Shown: in pieces, positions 17,677-26,983 of the stretch
Numbering within the stretch: the stretch's first letter is position 1
Layout of the letters: each line of letters begins with the position of its first letter
Assembly (NCBI GenBank): GCA_030834165.1
Contig: JAURFU010000001.1
Location: 1-64,000 of the forward strand
Length of the DNA: 64,000 bases
Source: Verrucomicrobiota bacterium
GTDB lineage: Bacteria > Verrucomicrobiota > Verrucomicrobiia > Opitutales > UBA953
Direction of reading: 5' to 3'
Notes under the pieces: model-generated
What the model was told of the DNA's origin: nothing
What the model saw: only the letters and a program-made list of their open reading frames with translations
Databases searched by the model: none
Position numbers and translations under genes: made by a program

Positions 17677-19014
17677 ATGTCCGACATTCGAACGCTCCCC
17701 GGCTTCCGGGAGTTCTATCCCGAAGACCGTGCTGTCTTGGGACACATCATGGACGTCTGGCGACGCGCCTGCCGTCGTTACGGCTTCCGGGAGTGGGAAT
17801 CCCCGGTGCTCGAGCCGCTGGAACTTTTCACGGAGAAGTCGGGCGAAGAGATCGTCCGTCAGCTCTTCAACTTCGAGGACAAGGGCGGCCGCAAGGTCAG
17901 CCTCCGTCCGGAGATGACGCCTTCGCTGGCCCGCATGGTCGGGGCCAAGGCCAACGGCATGCCCAAGCCCATCCGCTGGTTCGCGATCGGCGAGAACTAC
18001 CGCTACGAGAAGCCGCAGAAGGGCCGCCTCCGTTCCTTCTATCAGCTCAACGCCGACCTCCTCGGCGAAGCCGGTCCGGCGGCCGACGCCGAGATCATCG
18101 CGCTCTGCGCCGACTGCCTCCTGGGTTTCGGACTCACGCAGCAGGACTTCCGCATCCGCGTCTCCGACCGCACGCTCTGGTTCCGCTATCTCGCCAGCCT
18201 CGGCGTGCCCGAAGCCCAGGCGGTGGCCGTCCTCGGCGTCGTCGACAAGCTGGAACGCGGCGCGCCCAAGGATCTGCTCGACGCCATGACGGCGGCCCTG
18301 GCCGGCACTTCGGTCGATCCGGCCAAGGCCCTCGAATCCGCCCGCGCTTTCGCGAACACGAAGTCGCTCGCCGACCTTGAAAAGCTCGCCGCCGGCGACG
18401 TGGCGATGACCGAACGTCTCACCGAATGGAAGCAACTGCTCGGCACGCTCAACGCGATGGGCTTCGCCGAATGCGTCGCGATCGACCTCACGATCGTCCG
18501 CGGCCTGGCGTATTACACGGGCTTCGTCTTCGAGGCTTTCGAGACGGGCGGAGAAGCCCGCGCCTTGGCCGGCGGCGGCCGCTATGACGCCTTGGTCAAG
18601 AAACTGGGCGGGCCGGACCTTCCGGCGGTCGGCTTCGGCATGGGCGACGTGACCATGCGCGACCTGCTCGAGCTCAAGAAACTGATCCCGGCTTATGCCG
18701 ACGGGCCTGACTTCTATGTCATGATCCTCGGTGACGACGCCCGTCAGGCCGCGCTGGAAGATATCGCGAACCTGCGTCGCGCCGGTTTCCGCGTCGAATA
18801 CAACCTGAAGGACGGCAAGTTCCCCAAGCTGATCCAGGCGGCCGAAGTCGCCGGCGCGAAATACGCGCTCGTCTACGGCGGCAGCGAAGTCGCCAAGGGC
18901 GTGACCAAGGTCCGCAGCCTGGCTGACCGCGCCGAAGCCGAGGTCCCGCGCACGGACCTGGTGCCGGCGCTGCGTGCGGTGCTGGAAGAAGGCATGCGCG
19001 CGATCCAGCCCTGA
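17677..19014 (+). CDS. hisS: Histidyl-tRNA synthetase
   Basis: Charges tRNA-His. The 445-residue product is a class II synthetase. Motif 1 is around GFREWESPVLEPLELF, motif 2 is RYEKPQKGRLRSFYQ, the His-specific loop is VRGLAYYTGFVFE, and motif 3 lies around FGMGDVTM. The C-terminal anticodon-binding domain begins near residue 345. The murJ ATG is five bases after the stop. Confidence 0.96.
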   Translation: MSDIRTLPGFREFYPEDRAVLGHIMDVWRRACRRYGFREWESPVLEPLELFTEKSGEEIVRQLFNFEDKGGRKVSLRPEMTPSLARMVGAKANGMPKPIRWFAIGENYRYEKPQKGRLRSFYQLNADLLGEAGPAADAEIIALCADCLLGFGLTQQDFRIRVSDRTLWFRYLASLGVPEAQAVAVLGVVDKLERGAPKDLLDAMTAALAGTSVDPAKALESARAFANTKSLADLEKLAAGDVAMTERLTEWKQLLGTLNAMGFAECVAIDLTIVRGLAYYTGFVFEAFETGGEARALAGGGRYDALVKKLGGPDLPAVGFGMGDVTMRDLLELKKLIPAYADGPDFYVMILGDDARQAALEDIANLRRAGFRVEYNLKDGKFPKLIQAAEVAGAKYALVYGGSEVAKGVTKVRSLADRAEAEVPRTDLVPALRAVLEEGMRAIQP

Positions 19015-19018
19015 GGCC

Positions 19019-20602
19019 ATGACCGAGCAGACGCGCCAGTACCAGGCCATGGCGAAGACCGCCTCCTGGACGATGGTCTCGCGCGTCCTCGGCCTGTTCC
19101 GCGACCAGCTGACCGCGGCCGTCTTCGGCGCCTCGGCGATCGGCTCGGCCTTCGTCATCGCGTTCCAGATCCCGAATCTCTTCCGACGTCTGCTGGGCGA
19201 AGGCGCGCTGACCGCGGCCGTCGTGCCGGTCCTCGCGGACAAGTCCGTCAGGGACGGCAAGCTGGCCTCGTTCGGCTTCCTCAACTTCGTCCTGCGCAAG
19301 GTGCTGCCATGGATGGTCGGCTTGGCCCTCCTCGGCGTGGGGACGGCCCTGGCTTACGATTTCGCCTCCGCGGGAAGGTCCCAGGCCGCGCCGCTGACCG
19401 CGCTCTGCATGCCTTACATGCCGCTGATCTGCGTCGCGGCCTTGTTCACCTCGGCGGTCAACCTCTCCGGTCGCTTCGGATTGGCGGAAATCGCTTCAGG
19501 GGTCCTGAACCTCTGCATGATCGTCGCCTTGGGCGTCTTCGGTGAGAATTTCGCTTCGGACGACATGGGTAAGGCCGTCTGGCTCTGCCTCGGCGCCTTG
19601 GTCGGCGGGGTCTTCCAGCTGCTGATCCCCTTGTGGGGGCTGCGGCAGGAAGGGTGGCGCCCCGGCCAGCTGCATGTGGACGAAGCCGCCTGGAAGACCA
19701 TGAGCCTGGCATTCCTGCCGGCCGCGCTAGGCGCCGGCGTGCAGCAGGTGAACGTCCTCATCTCCCGAGGAATCGCCTATAATGTCAGCGACGCCGGGCT
19801 GATGTATTATTACGTCGCCAACCGCATCGTCGAACTCCCGATCGGATTGTTCTCGGCCTCGGTCGCCGTCGTTATCTTCCCGGCGCTCGCCACGGCCTTC
19901 GCCGCGCGCGACGTCCCGTCCTTGGCGCGCAACTACGGCCGCGGCATGCGTCTGGTCCTGGCCATCAACGTCGGCGCGGCCTTCGGCCTCGCCGCCTTGG
20001 CCGTGCCCATCGTGCAGCTGCTGTTCCAATACGGACGGTTCAACGAGACCAACAGCAAGGCTACGGCGACGCTGCTGGTGCTGTTTGCGATCGCCATGCC
20101 GTTCTACGCGATGATCTCGATCGTCACCCGGGCGCTCAACGTGGCGGGCCGGACCAAGGCCACCTTCATCGCCGCCATCCATGCGTTGGTCGTCAATGCC
20201 GTCGGCTCGCTCATCGCCGTCGGGATGGGCCAAGGGGTCGAAGGCCTGGCCTGGGCCAACGCCGCCTCGACTATCTGGCAGTACCTGGTCCTGCGCCATC
20301 ACCTCAAGAAGCACGCACCGGAGTTCCTCGCCGAGAGCCTGTCCAGGCCGGCCGCGCAGGTGATCCTCGGCTCCGTCATGCTCGCGGTCATCTCGTTCCA
20401 AGGCTTCACCTTCCTGCGCGACGTCTTCAGCGGGCATCTCAACGAGAAGCTCAACCTCGTCTTGTCCATGGGGATCGCCGGCGGCGCCGGCATGGCCGTC
20501 TATGCCGTCTTCCTCGACAGGATGGGGTATCCCGAGCGCGACCTCCTGCGCGGTTACGCCAACAAGGTCCTGCGCCTGTTCGGACTGCAGCTCAGAGCCT
20601 GA
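19019..20602 (+). CDS. murJ: Lipid II flippase MurJ
   Basis: Moves lipid II across the inner membrane for peptidoglycan synthesis. The 527-residue MATE-superfamily protein has about 14 hydrophobic segments. Family marks are SRVLGLFRDQL near the N-terminus, PNLFRRLLGEGALTAAVVPV, and QVNVLISRGIAY in the middle. The ATG at 19019 is chosen over 18974, which would overlap hisS. Its 3' end overlaps the end of the convergent amidase gene by 11 bases. Confidence 0.95.
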   Translation: MTEQTRQYQAMAKTASWTMVSRVLGLFRDQLTAAVFGASAIGSAFVIAFQIPNLFRRLLGEGALTAAVVPVLADKSVRDGKLASFGFLNFVLRKVLPWMVGLALLGVGTALAYDFASAGRSQAAPLTALCMPYMPLICVAALFTSAVNLSGRFGLAEIASGVLNLCMIVALGVFGENFASDDMGKAVWLCLGALVGGVFQLLIPLWGLRQEGWRPGQLHVDEAAWKTMSLAFLPAALGAGVQQVNVLISRGIAYNVSDAGLMYYYVANRIVELPIGLFSASVAVVIFPALATAFAARDVPSLARNYGRGMRLVLAINVGAAFGLAALAVPIVQLLFQYGRFNETNSKATATLLVLFAIAMPFYAMISIVTRALNVAGRTKATFIAAIHALVVNAVGSLIAVGMGQGVEGLAWANAASTIWQYLVLRHHLKKHAPEFLAESLSRPAAQVILGSVMLAVISFQGFTFLRDVFSGHLNEKLNLVLSMGIAGGAGMAVYAVFLDRMGYPERDLLRGYANKVLRLFGLQLRA

Positions 20603-21470
20603 GGTCGGCCGGACGGTAGGGCGCGGAACGATAACGGCGGACCAGGCATTCCAGGATGGCGGTCGATTCGACGTCGATGACACCGTCGACCTTGGACGGA
20701 CGGAAGTGGCGCTGGAAAGCCTCGGTCGCGAGTTTCAAAGCGGGCTCATCAGGGCCGACGGCGTAACCATAGTCCTTGAGGAGCTGACGGAAATGCGCCG
20801 GGGTGGCGACGCGGCCACGGGCGATGCGCTCCTTGAGTTCGTCGGGCAGCGGCGCAGCGCCGATGCCCAGCTTGGCCAGCTTGGCCCAAGGAAACTTCGA
20901 ACCCGGGTCGACCTTGCGGCCGACGGCGATGTCGGAGTGCGCGACGACGTTCCACGGCTTGATGTCATGACGTCGGATGATTTCGGCGCAGAGCGCGAAG
21001 ATGATGTCGGCCTGGGCGTCGGAATAAGGATACACGTTGCCGTCGTAGTTGATGACCTCGATGCCGATGGAGTGTTGGTTCAATCCCTCGAGCTTCCCCC
21101 AGGCGCTCTTGCCTGCGTGGTAGGCGGCCAAGTTCTCGGGCACCATGCGGATGACCCGAGGCTTGGCCTCGTCGGTCACCACGTAATGGACCCCGACCGG
21201 GCGCTTGGGGTCCTTGCCTTGGAGGATCTCCAGGGAGGAGGGCAGGGAGCCCGCGGTATGGTGAAGGACCAGGATGGAGACCGGATGTCGACGAGGCTCA
21301 CAGCCCAGGGATGTCGGACCTTGCTCGATCCGCAGCCCCGTGAAGACGGGTTCCTCGATGACCGACTTGGCGGGCGGAATTTCCGGACTTGAAGCGCAAC
21401 CCGTGAAAAGGGACAAAAACGCCGTCAAAACCATGATCTGGCTGCAATATGAGCGAATCGAGGCAATCAT
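20592..21470 (-). CDS. N-acetylmuramoyl-L-alanine amidase lipoprotein (Amidase_2)
   Basis: A 292-residue zinc amidase of the AmpD/PGRP type that cuts the bond between muramic acid and the stem peptide. Residues 13-25 give a lipobox (LSLFTGC, Cys25), so it should be anchored as a lipoprotein. Zinc ligands are in LVLHHTAG (His70/71) and VVAHSDIAVGRKVDPG. GIEVIN carries the conserved Glu, and the C-terminal 70 residues look like a helical peptidoglycan-binding domain. It probably works in cell wall recycling or daughter-cell separation. It is transcribed away from the DeoR gene across a 217-base AT-rich gap. Confidence 0.93.
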   Translation of the reverse strand: MIASIRSYCSQIMVLTAFLSLFTGCASSPEIPPAKSVIEEPVFTGLRIEQGPTSLGCEPRRHPVSILVLHHTAGSLPSSLEILQGKDPKRPVGVHYVVTDEAKPRVIRMVPENLAAYHAGKSAWGKLEGLNQHSIGIEVINYDGNVYPYSDAQADIIFALCAEIIRRHDIKPWNVVAHSDIAVGRKVDPGSKFPWAKLAKLGIGAAPLPDELKERIARGRVATPAHFRQLLKDYGYAVGPDEPALKLATEAFQRHFRPSKVDGVIDVESTAILECLVRRYRSAPYRPADLRL

Positions 21471-21529
21471 GGCTGGGGTGAGAACAAGATAACCAAAGGG
21501 TGATTAGCCCCAAGAAAATACCTTTTTAA

Positions 21530-21600
21530 CCAACATTTAGCCCGTCTTTATTATCTTATCCACTATTAGACATAATGTATATTGTGCGAATTAAACCTAA
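21530..21600. promoter_or_regulatory. AT-rich divergent control region of the rhamnose cluster
   Basis: Within the 217 bases between the amidase and DeoR genes, this stretch is strikingly AT-rich for the genome. It includes TTATCT at 21551 followed 16 bases later by TAATGT, a fair -35/-10 pair on the plus strand, and the short palindrome ACATAATGT (21570-21578). It is the best place for the promoter and operator of the downstream operon. No binding site can be proved from sequence alone. Confidence 0.35.
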
Positions 21601-21687
21601 GGTCGGTTAGACGTTCGGATTGCGTTATTGATTGCTCGATTGGATACGCTCATAAAGAGATCCCCCCGCACCGAATTCACCGACATC

Positions 21688-22467
21688 ATGAAAGTAGCCC
21701 GACACATCATCGAAGCCCGACGTGAAGCCATCGCCAAGCTTCTGTCCAAGGTCGGATACGTTCCGGTCCTGGAGATCTGCAAGCAGTTCAACGTCTCCGA
21801 GGCGACGGCGCGCCGCGATCTGACCGAGCTCGAGAACCAGCGACGCATCACCCGTACGCATGGCGGAGCGCTTTCGGATTTCAACCGCAACTTCCCTCCG
21901 CTCGACGACCGCAAGATCGAAGACGCCGAGGCCAAGCGCCGCATCGGCAATCTCGCCGCTTCGCGCGTCAAGGCCGGCATGACCGTCTACCTCGATTCGG
22001 GCTCGACCATCTTCTTCGCCGCCGAAGCCATCGCCGCCGCCGGCGTGCCCGACCTGCAGATCGTCACGACCTGTCTGCCGACCGCCCAGCTGATCTCATG
22101 CCTCCCGGGCGTGGAAGTCTACATCCCGGGTGGCCTGTTCCTGACCCGGCACGCGATGGTCGCCGGCGACCGCACGCTCGAGGAAGTCGCCCGCTGGAAT
22201 TTCGACGTGGCCCTGCTCGGCGCCGAAGGCATCGATGAGAACGGCCTTTGGAATTCGCAGCGCGACATCTCACATCAGCAGCGCGAGGTCATCCGTCGCA
22301 GCGACGAGGTCCTGATCTGCATGAACAAGGTGAAGCTCGGTCGCGGCGGTCCTTGCGCCGTCACCCGTGACGTCACTTCGCTCTTCCTGGTCACCGACGC
22401 CGACGTCGCCGCGATCCAGAAAGCCAAGGTCAAGCTGCTCCCGGAGCGCGTGCTCACCGCGGTCTGA
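21688..22467 (+). CDS. DeoR-family transcriptional regulator, probably of rhamnose use
   Basis: A 259-residue regulator. The N-terminal winged helix-turn-helix is VPVLEICKQFNVSEATARRDL (about residues 24-44) followed by RRITRTHGGA, the diagnostic DeoR start. The C-terminal DeoRC sugar-phosphate sensor begins near 80 and has YLDSGST. DeoR proteins usually repress sugar operons and respond to a phosphorylated sugar. The class II aldolase gene begins 23 bases on, so it probably controls this operon. Starts at 21628 and 21688 are both possible; MKVARHIIEARREAI at 21688 fits family length better. Confidence 0.92.
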   Translation: MKVARHIIEARREAIAKLLSKVGYVPVLEICKQFNVSEATARRDLTELENQRRITRTHGGALSDFNRNFPPLDDRKIEDAEAKRRIGNLAASRVKAGMTVYLDSGSTIFFAAEAIAAAGVPDLQIVTTCLPTAQLISCLPGVEVYIPGGLFLTRHAMVAGDRTLEEVARWNFDVALLGAEGIDENGLWNSQRDISHQQREVIRRSDEVLICMNKVKLGRGGPCAVTRDVTSLFLVTDADVAAIQKAKVKLLPERVLTAV

Positions 22468-22490
22468 GCCCGACCTCGTCTTGCCGAGGC

Positions 22491-23246
22491 ATGTCGAACG
22501 AGCCCGTCCAGTCGCTGCTTGAACTGTCCCATCAGCTGGGCGGCGAGCGTCTGCGCATGGCGATCCTCGGCGAAGGCAACACCTCGGTCCGCATCGACGA
22601 AGAGACCTTCGCGGTGAAGGCCTCCGGCTCCAATCTCGCGACCCTGACTTCCGCGGACGTCACGCATTGCGCATTCTCACGATTGCTGCCCCTTTTGGAC
22701 AAGCCCTCCGCGACGGATGTCGAGGTCGACCAGGCCCTGCTGGACGCCCGGCTGGACCCCGCGGCCAAGAAGCCTTCGATCGAGGCCCTCTTCCACGCCT
22801 ACCTGCTCACCCTGCCCGGCGTCCGCTGCGTCGGCCACGTCCACGCCATCGCCGTGAATCGGATCCTCTGTTCTCCGCGTGCCCGTGAGTTCGCCGAGAG
22901 GCGCGCCTGTCCGGATGAGATCGTGATGTGCGGAGTCGAATCCGTGTTCGTGCCTTACGCCGAACCCGGCCTCGGCCTTTCCCAGGCTATCCGCCGTGAA
23001 GTCGTCGCATTCGTGAAGCGTACCGGACGCGACCCGAAGATCATCCTCCTTCAGAACCATGGCATCATCGCCGTCGGTTCCTCCCCTAAGTCCGTCCTAG
23101 GCTCCCTGCTCATGGCCGAGAAAGCCGCCGAGATCTTCGTCGGCGCCGCTTCCCTGGGCGGCCCGGTCTTCCTGACCGCCGAACAGTGCGAGCGTATCGC
23201 CGGACGACCGGACGAACATTACCGGCAGAAAATGCTCGGTATGTGA
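22491..23246 (+). CDS. Class II aldolase/adducin family protein
   Basis: A 251-residue zinc-dependent aldolase-fold protein. The N-terminal ILGEGNTSVRI is the family's phosphate-binding loop. Zinc ligands are His residues in GHVHAIAVN and QNHGII. Position between a DeoR regulator and rhamnulokinase suggests it acts on rhamnulose- or fuculose-phosphate. A full aldolase domain is also present in the fused enzyme two genes downstream, so its job is not obvious: it could serve a second deoxy sugar such as L-fucose, or be an epimerase or decarboxylase of the same fold. No microcompartment shell genes, which accompany such aldolases in some PVC bacteria, are in the window. Confidence 0.88.
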   Translation: MSNEPVQSLLELSHQLGGERLRMAILGEGNTSVRIDEETFAVKASGSNLATLTSADVTHCAFSRLLPLLDKPSATDVEVDQALLDARLDPAAKKPSIEALFHAYLLTLPGVRCVGHVHAIAVNRILCSPRAREFAERRACPDEIVMCGVESVFVPYAEPGLGLSQAIRREVVAFVKRTGRDPKIILLQNHGIIAVGSSPKSVLGSLLMAEKAAEIFVGAASLGGPVFLTAEQCERIAGRPDEHYRQKMLGM

Positions 23247-23276
23247 CCTCTTCCCCCTCCCCTGCCCCTTCAGACC

Positions 23277-24746
23277 ATGTCCCATTACCTCGCCATCGAC
23301 CTCGGAGCCGAATCCGGGCGTGTCATCCTCGGCCAGCTCAAGGCCGGCAAGTTCACCATGAAGGAGGTGCACCGTTTCTCCAACGGCGCCATCACGGCCA
23401 ACGGCACCCTGCGCTGGGATATCATCCGCATCTTCCGTGAGATCCGCATCGGCCTGGCCAAGGGCGCCAAGCTCGGCCCGGTCAAATCGGTCGCCTGCGA
23501 CTCCTGGGGCGTCGACTACGTCCTGCTCAAGGGCGACGGTCCGCTCCTTTCGCTTCCGTTCACTTATCGCGACGAACGCAGCTTCAAGGCCTACGAGCTG
23601 GCCATGCGCCGCTTCTCGCAGAAGGAGATCTTCGAAGGCACCGGCATCGCCTCGATCTCCATCAACACGCTCTACCAGCTCTTCGACGACGCCGAGAACC
23701 GTCCCGAGATGCTGCAGTTCGCCGACAAGTTCCTGCTCATCGGGGATTACATCACCTGGCTGCTCACGGGCAAGGCCCGCGCCGAAGAGACGTTGATCTC
23801 CGGCAGCCAGTGCTGGGATACGCGCAATCGCGACTGGGCCTGGCCGGTGCTCAAGAAACTCGGCATCCCGAAGCATATCTTCCCCAAGCCCGTCGCGCCC
23901 GGCGTGAAGCTCGGCAAGATGCTGCCTTACCTCGCCAAGGAAACCGGGCTCGGCAAGGCCGAGGTCGTCACCACTTGCGCGCACGACACCGCCGCTGCCG
24001 TCGCCGCCGTCCCCGCCACCAAGGGCGATGACTGGGCCTACCTCTCCTCCGGCACCTGGTCCCTCCTCGGCGTGGAACTCCCGAAGCCGCTGGTCAACGA
24101 GACCGTGCGCAAGGCCAAGTACACCAATGAAGTCGGTTTCGGCGGCACCTCCCGCTTCCTCAAGAACCTCGTCGGGCTCTGGGTGCTCCAGGAGTGTCGC
24201 CGCGAGTGGATGGAGAAAGGCGAAGTCTCCGATTACGGCGAGATCGTGAAGCTCGCGCTCAAGGCTCCGTCGCTACGCTCGTTCATCCGTCCTGACGACA
24301 TCCGCTTCGCCAAGCGCGGCGACATGGTCGCCAAGGTCCAGGCCTTCTGCCGCGAGACCAAGCAGCCGGTGCCGAAGACCCACGGCGAGATCGCGCGCTG
24401 CGTGCTCGAATCTCTCGCGCTCCTCTACCGCGTCGAGATGGACGGCATGGAGAAACTCACCGGTCGCAAACTCAAGCGCCTGCACATCGTGGGCGGCGGC
24501 TGCCGCAACGCTTTGCTCAACCAGGCGACCGCCGACGCCACCGGCCGTACGGTCATCGCCGGACCGGTCGAGGCCACCGCCGCGGGCAACATCCTCGTCC
24601 AAGCCATCGCCATGAAGGAGCTCAAGAACCTCGACGAACTGCGCAAGGTCGTCCGAAACTCCTTCGAGGTAGTGACTTACAAACCGAATTCCACCGCCGC
24701 ATGGGCCGCCGCCCAAGCCAAGTTTAATGGTTTAAAGAAGTCATAA
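23277..24746 (+). CDS. rhaB: Rhamnulokinase
   Basis: Phosphorylates L-rhamnulose to L-rhamnulose-1-phosphate with ATP. The 489-residue product is a FGGY-family kinase. The N-terminal IDLGAESGRVILG is the ATP phosphate loop, CDSWGVDYVLL carries the catalytic Asp region, TCAHDTAAAVAAVP and LSSGTWSLLGVE are family motifs, and HIVGGGCRNALLNQ is the C-terminal adenosine motif. Rhamnulokinase rather than xylulokinase is inferred from these motifs and from the adjoining rhamnulose-1-phosphate aldolase gene. It lies 30 bases after the class II aldolase gene and 40 bases before rhaD. Confidence 0.93.
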   Translation: MSHYLAIDLGAESGRVILGQLKAGKFTMKEVHRFSNGAITANGTLRWDIIRIFREIRIGLAKGAKLGPVKSVACDSWGVDYVLLKGDGPLLSLPFTYRDERSFKAYELAMRRFSQKEIFEGTGIASISINTLYQLFDDAENRPEMLQFADKFLLIGDYITWLLTGKARAEETLISGSQCWDTRNRDWAWPVLKKLGIPKHIFPKPVAPGVKLGKMLPYLAKETGLGKAEVVTTCAHDTAAAVAAVPATKGDDWAYLSSGTWSLLGVELPKPLVNETVRKAKYTNEVGFGGTSRFLKNLVGLWVLQECRREWMEKGEVSDYGEIVKLALKAPSLRSFIRPDDIRFAKRGDMVAKVQAFCRETKQPVPKTHGEIARCVLESLALLYRVEMDGMEKLTGRKLKRLHIVGGGCRNALLNQATADATGRTVIAGPVEATAAGNILVQAIAMKELKNLDELRKVVRNSFEVVTYKPNSTAAWAAAQAKFNGLKKS

Positions 24747-24786
24747 AACCCCTTACTCACCCCTCACCCATTTCCACGTAACAAAC

Positions 24787-26979
24787 ATGTCCAACTACAA
24801 GTACGTCTCCCACCTCTGGAATGATGCCGAAGCCGCGAAGCTCGATCCGGTCGGCCGTCTGGTCTACCGTTCCAACAAGCTTGGAGCAGACCAGCGCATC
24901 ACGAACACCGGCGGCGGCAACACCTCTTCCAAGATCGTCGAGAAGGACCCCCTGACCGGCGCCGACACCCAGGTCCTCTGGGTCAAGGGTTCCGGCGGCG
25001 ACCTCCGCACCAGCAACCGCGAGAACTTCTCCTCCCTCTACCAGGACAAGCTCATCGGCCTCCAGAAGTCCTACGCCGCCCGCGCGGACAAGGGCCTGAA
25101 GTCCCAGGCCGAGGACGACATGGTCGCGATGTACAACCACGCGACCTTCAACCTCAACCCCCGCGCCTCGTCGATCGACACCCCGCTGCACAGCTTCCTG
25201 CCCGGCAAGCATGTCGACCACATGCACCCGAACGCGATCATCTCCATCGCCGCTTCCAAGCACTGCGAAGCCCTCACCAAGGAGATCTTCGCCGGCAAGA
25301 TGGCCTACGTGAAGTGGATGCGCCCGGGCTTCGAGCTCGGCCTTGCCATGCAGGAGATCTCCCGCCAGCAGCCGGCCATCAAGGCCATCATGATGGGCCA
25401 GCACGGCTTCATCTCCTGGGCTGATGACGACAAGGCCTGCTACGTGCTGACCCTCGCCATGATCGAGCAGGCCGCGGCCTACATCGAAGCCAAGTACCAG
25501 GCCAAGGGCGGCGACGCCAAGGCCTTCGGCGGCGCCCTTTACCAGACCCTCGACGCCGAGAAGCGTCACGCGACCTTCGCCGCCATCCTGCCTTGGCTCC
25601 GCGGCCAGGTCTCCAAGGAGAAGCGCTTCATCGGCACGATCCAGGACGACGAGAAGATCCTCCGCTTCGTCAACTCGAAGGACGCCCCTCGTCTCGCCGA
25701 GCTCGGAACCTCTTGCCCGGACCACTTCCTCCGCACCAAGATCAAGCCGCTCTACGTGAACTGGAACCCCCAGTCCGAGGACGCCGCCGCGCTGAAGGCC
25801 AAGCTCGCCGCCGCCCTTGAGCAGTACCGCAAGGACTACGCTTCCTACTATAACGCCTGCAAGCGCCCGAACTCCCCGGCGATGCGCGACCCGAACCCGA
25901 CGGTCGTCCTGATCCCCGGCCTCGGCATGATCGCCTGGGGCAAGGACAAGTCCGAATCCCGCGTCACCGCCGAGTTCTACAACTGCGCCGTCGAAGTCAT
26001 GCGCGGCGCCGAAGCCATCGACCAGTACATCGCCCTGCCCCAGCAGGAAGCCTTCGACATCGAGTACTGGCTGCTCGAAGAAGCGAAGCTCAAGCGCATG
26101 CCGGCCGAGAAGGAACTCGCCCGCCAGGTCATCATCGTCGTCGGCGCCGGCTCCGGCATCGGCAAGGAGACCGCCCACCGCCTCGTGAAGGAAGGCGCGC
26201 ACATCGTCTGCGTCGACAAGAACGTCGAGGCGGCGCAGGCCACCGCCAAGGAGATCACCGACAAGCTCGGCACGGGCATCGGCGTCGCCGGCACCGGCCT
26301 TTCGAACTGCGGCCCCGCCATCGGCCTCGCCGGCGACATCATGGACCGCGCCTCGATCCGCAAGATGCTCGACCAGGTCGCGCTCGCCTACGGCGGCTTC
26401 GACTCCATCTGCGTCACCGCCGGCATCTTCGTCTCGCCGGACACCACCGGCCACATCCCGGACGACAAGTGGGCCCTCACCTTCGCCCTCAACGTCACCG
26501 GCAGCTACCTCGTCGCCGACGAAGCCTTCAAGACCTGGAAGGAACAGGGTCTCCGCGGCAACCTCGTCCTGACCACCAGCGCCAACGCCGCCGTGGCCAA
26601 GAAGGGTTCCGTGGCCTACGACACCTCGAAGGCCGCCGCCAACCACCTCGTCCGCGAGATGGCCATGGAGCTTTCGCCCCTGATCCGCGTCAACGGCGTG
26701 GCCCCCGCCACCGTCGTGCAGGGTTCGGCGATGTTCCCGCGCGACCGAGTGATCGCCTCGCTTGCGAAGTACGACATTCCCTACACCGATGATGAGGCGA
26801 CCGATTCGCTGACCACGAAGCTCTCCCGCTTCTACGCCGATCGCACCCTGACCAAGAACCCCATCACTCCCGCCGACCAGGCCGAAGCCTACTTCCTCCT
26901 CGTGACCAACCGCCTCAGCAAGACGACCGGACAGGTCATCACCGTCGACGGCGGCCTCCACGAGGCTTTCCTCCGCTAA
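24787..26979 (+). CDS. rhaD: Bifunctional rhamnulose-1-phosphate aldolase / L-lactaldehyde dehydrogenase
   Basis: A 730-residue fusion. Residues 1 to about 440 are a class II aldolase (TNTGGGNTSSKI phosphate loop; HSFLPGKHVDHMHPNA and GQHGF zinc His). The rest is a short-chain dehydrogenase, with IIVVGAGSGIGKETA at about 450-464 binding NAD and the YxxxK pair in VAYDTSKAAANH. It should split rhamnulose-1-phosphate into DHAP and L-lactaldehyde and then oxidise the aldehyde to L-lactate, as in the B. subtilis YuxG type. Codons are strongly biased to C- or G-ending forms, more so than in neighbours, which suggests high expression. lutA follows after four bases, so the lactate product is handed directly to the next genes of the operon. 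Confidence 0.95.
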   Translation: MSNYKYVSHLWNDAEAAKLDPVGRLVYRSNKLGADQRITNTGGGNTSSKIVEKDPLTGADTQVLWVKGSGGDLRTSNRENFSSLYQDKLIGLQKSYAARADKGLKSQAEDDMVAMYNHATFNLNPRASSIDTPLHSFLPGKHVDHMHPNAIISIAASKHCEALTKEIFAGKMAYVKWMRPGFELGLAMQEISRQQPAIKAIMMGQHGFISWADDDKACYVLTLAMIEQAAAYIEAKYQAKGGDAKAFGGALYQTLDAEKRHATFAAILPWLRGQVSKEKRFIGTIQDDEKILRFVNSKDAPRLAELGTSCPDHFLRTKIKPLYVNWNPQSEDAAALKAKLAAALEQYRKDYASYYNACKRPNSPAMRDPNPTVVLIPGLGMIAWGKDKSESRVTAEFYNCAVEVMRGAEAIDQYIALPQQEAFDIEYWLLEEAKLKRMPAEKELARQVIIVVGAGSGIGKETAHRLVKEGAHIVCVDKNVEAAQATAKEITDKLGTGIGVAGTGLSNCGPAIGLAGDIMDRASIRKMLDQVALAYGGFDSICVTAGIFVSPDTTGHIPDDKWALTFALNVTGSYLVADEAFKTWKEQGLRGNLVLTTSANAAVAKKGSVAYDTSKAAANHLVREMAMELSPLIRVNGVAPATVVQGSAMFPRDRVIASLAKYDIPYTDDEATDSLTTKLSRFYADRTLTKNPITPADQAEAYFLLVTNRLSKTTGQVITVDGGLHEAFLR

Positions 26980-26983
26980 CCCT

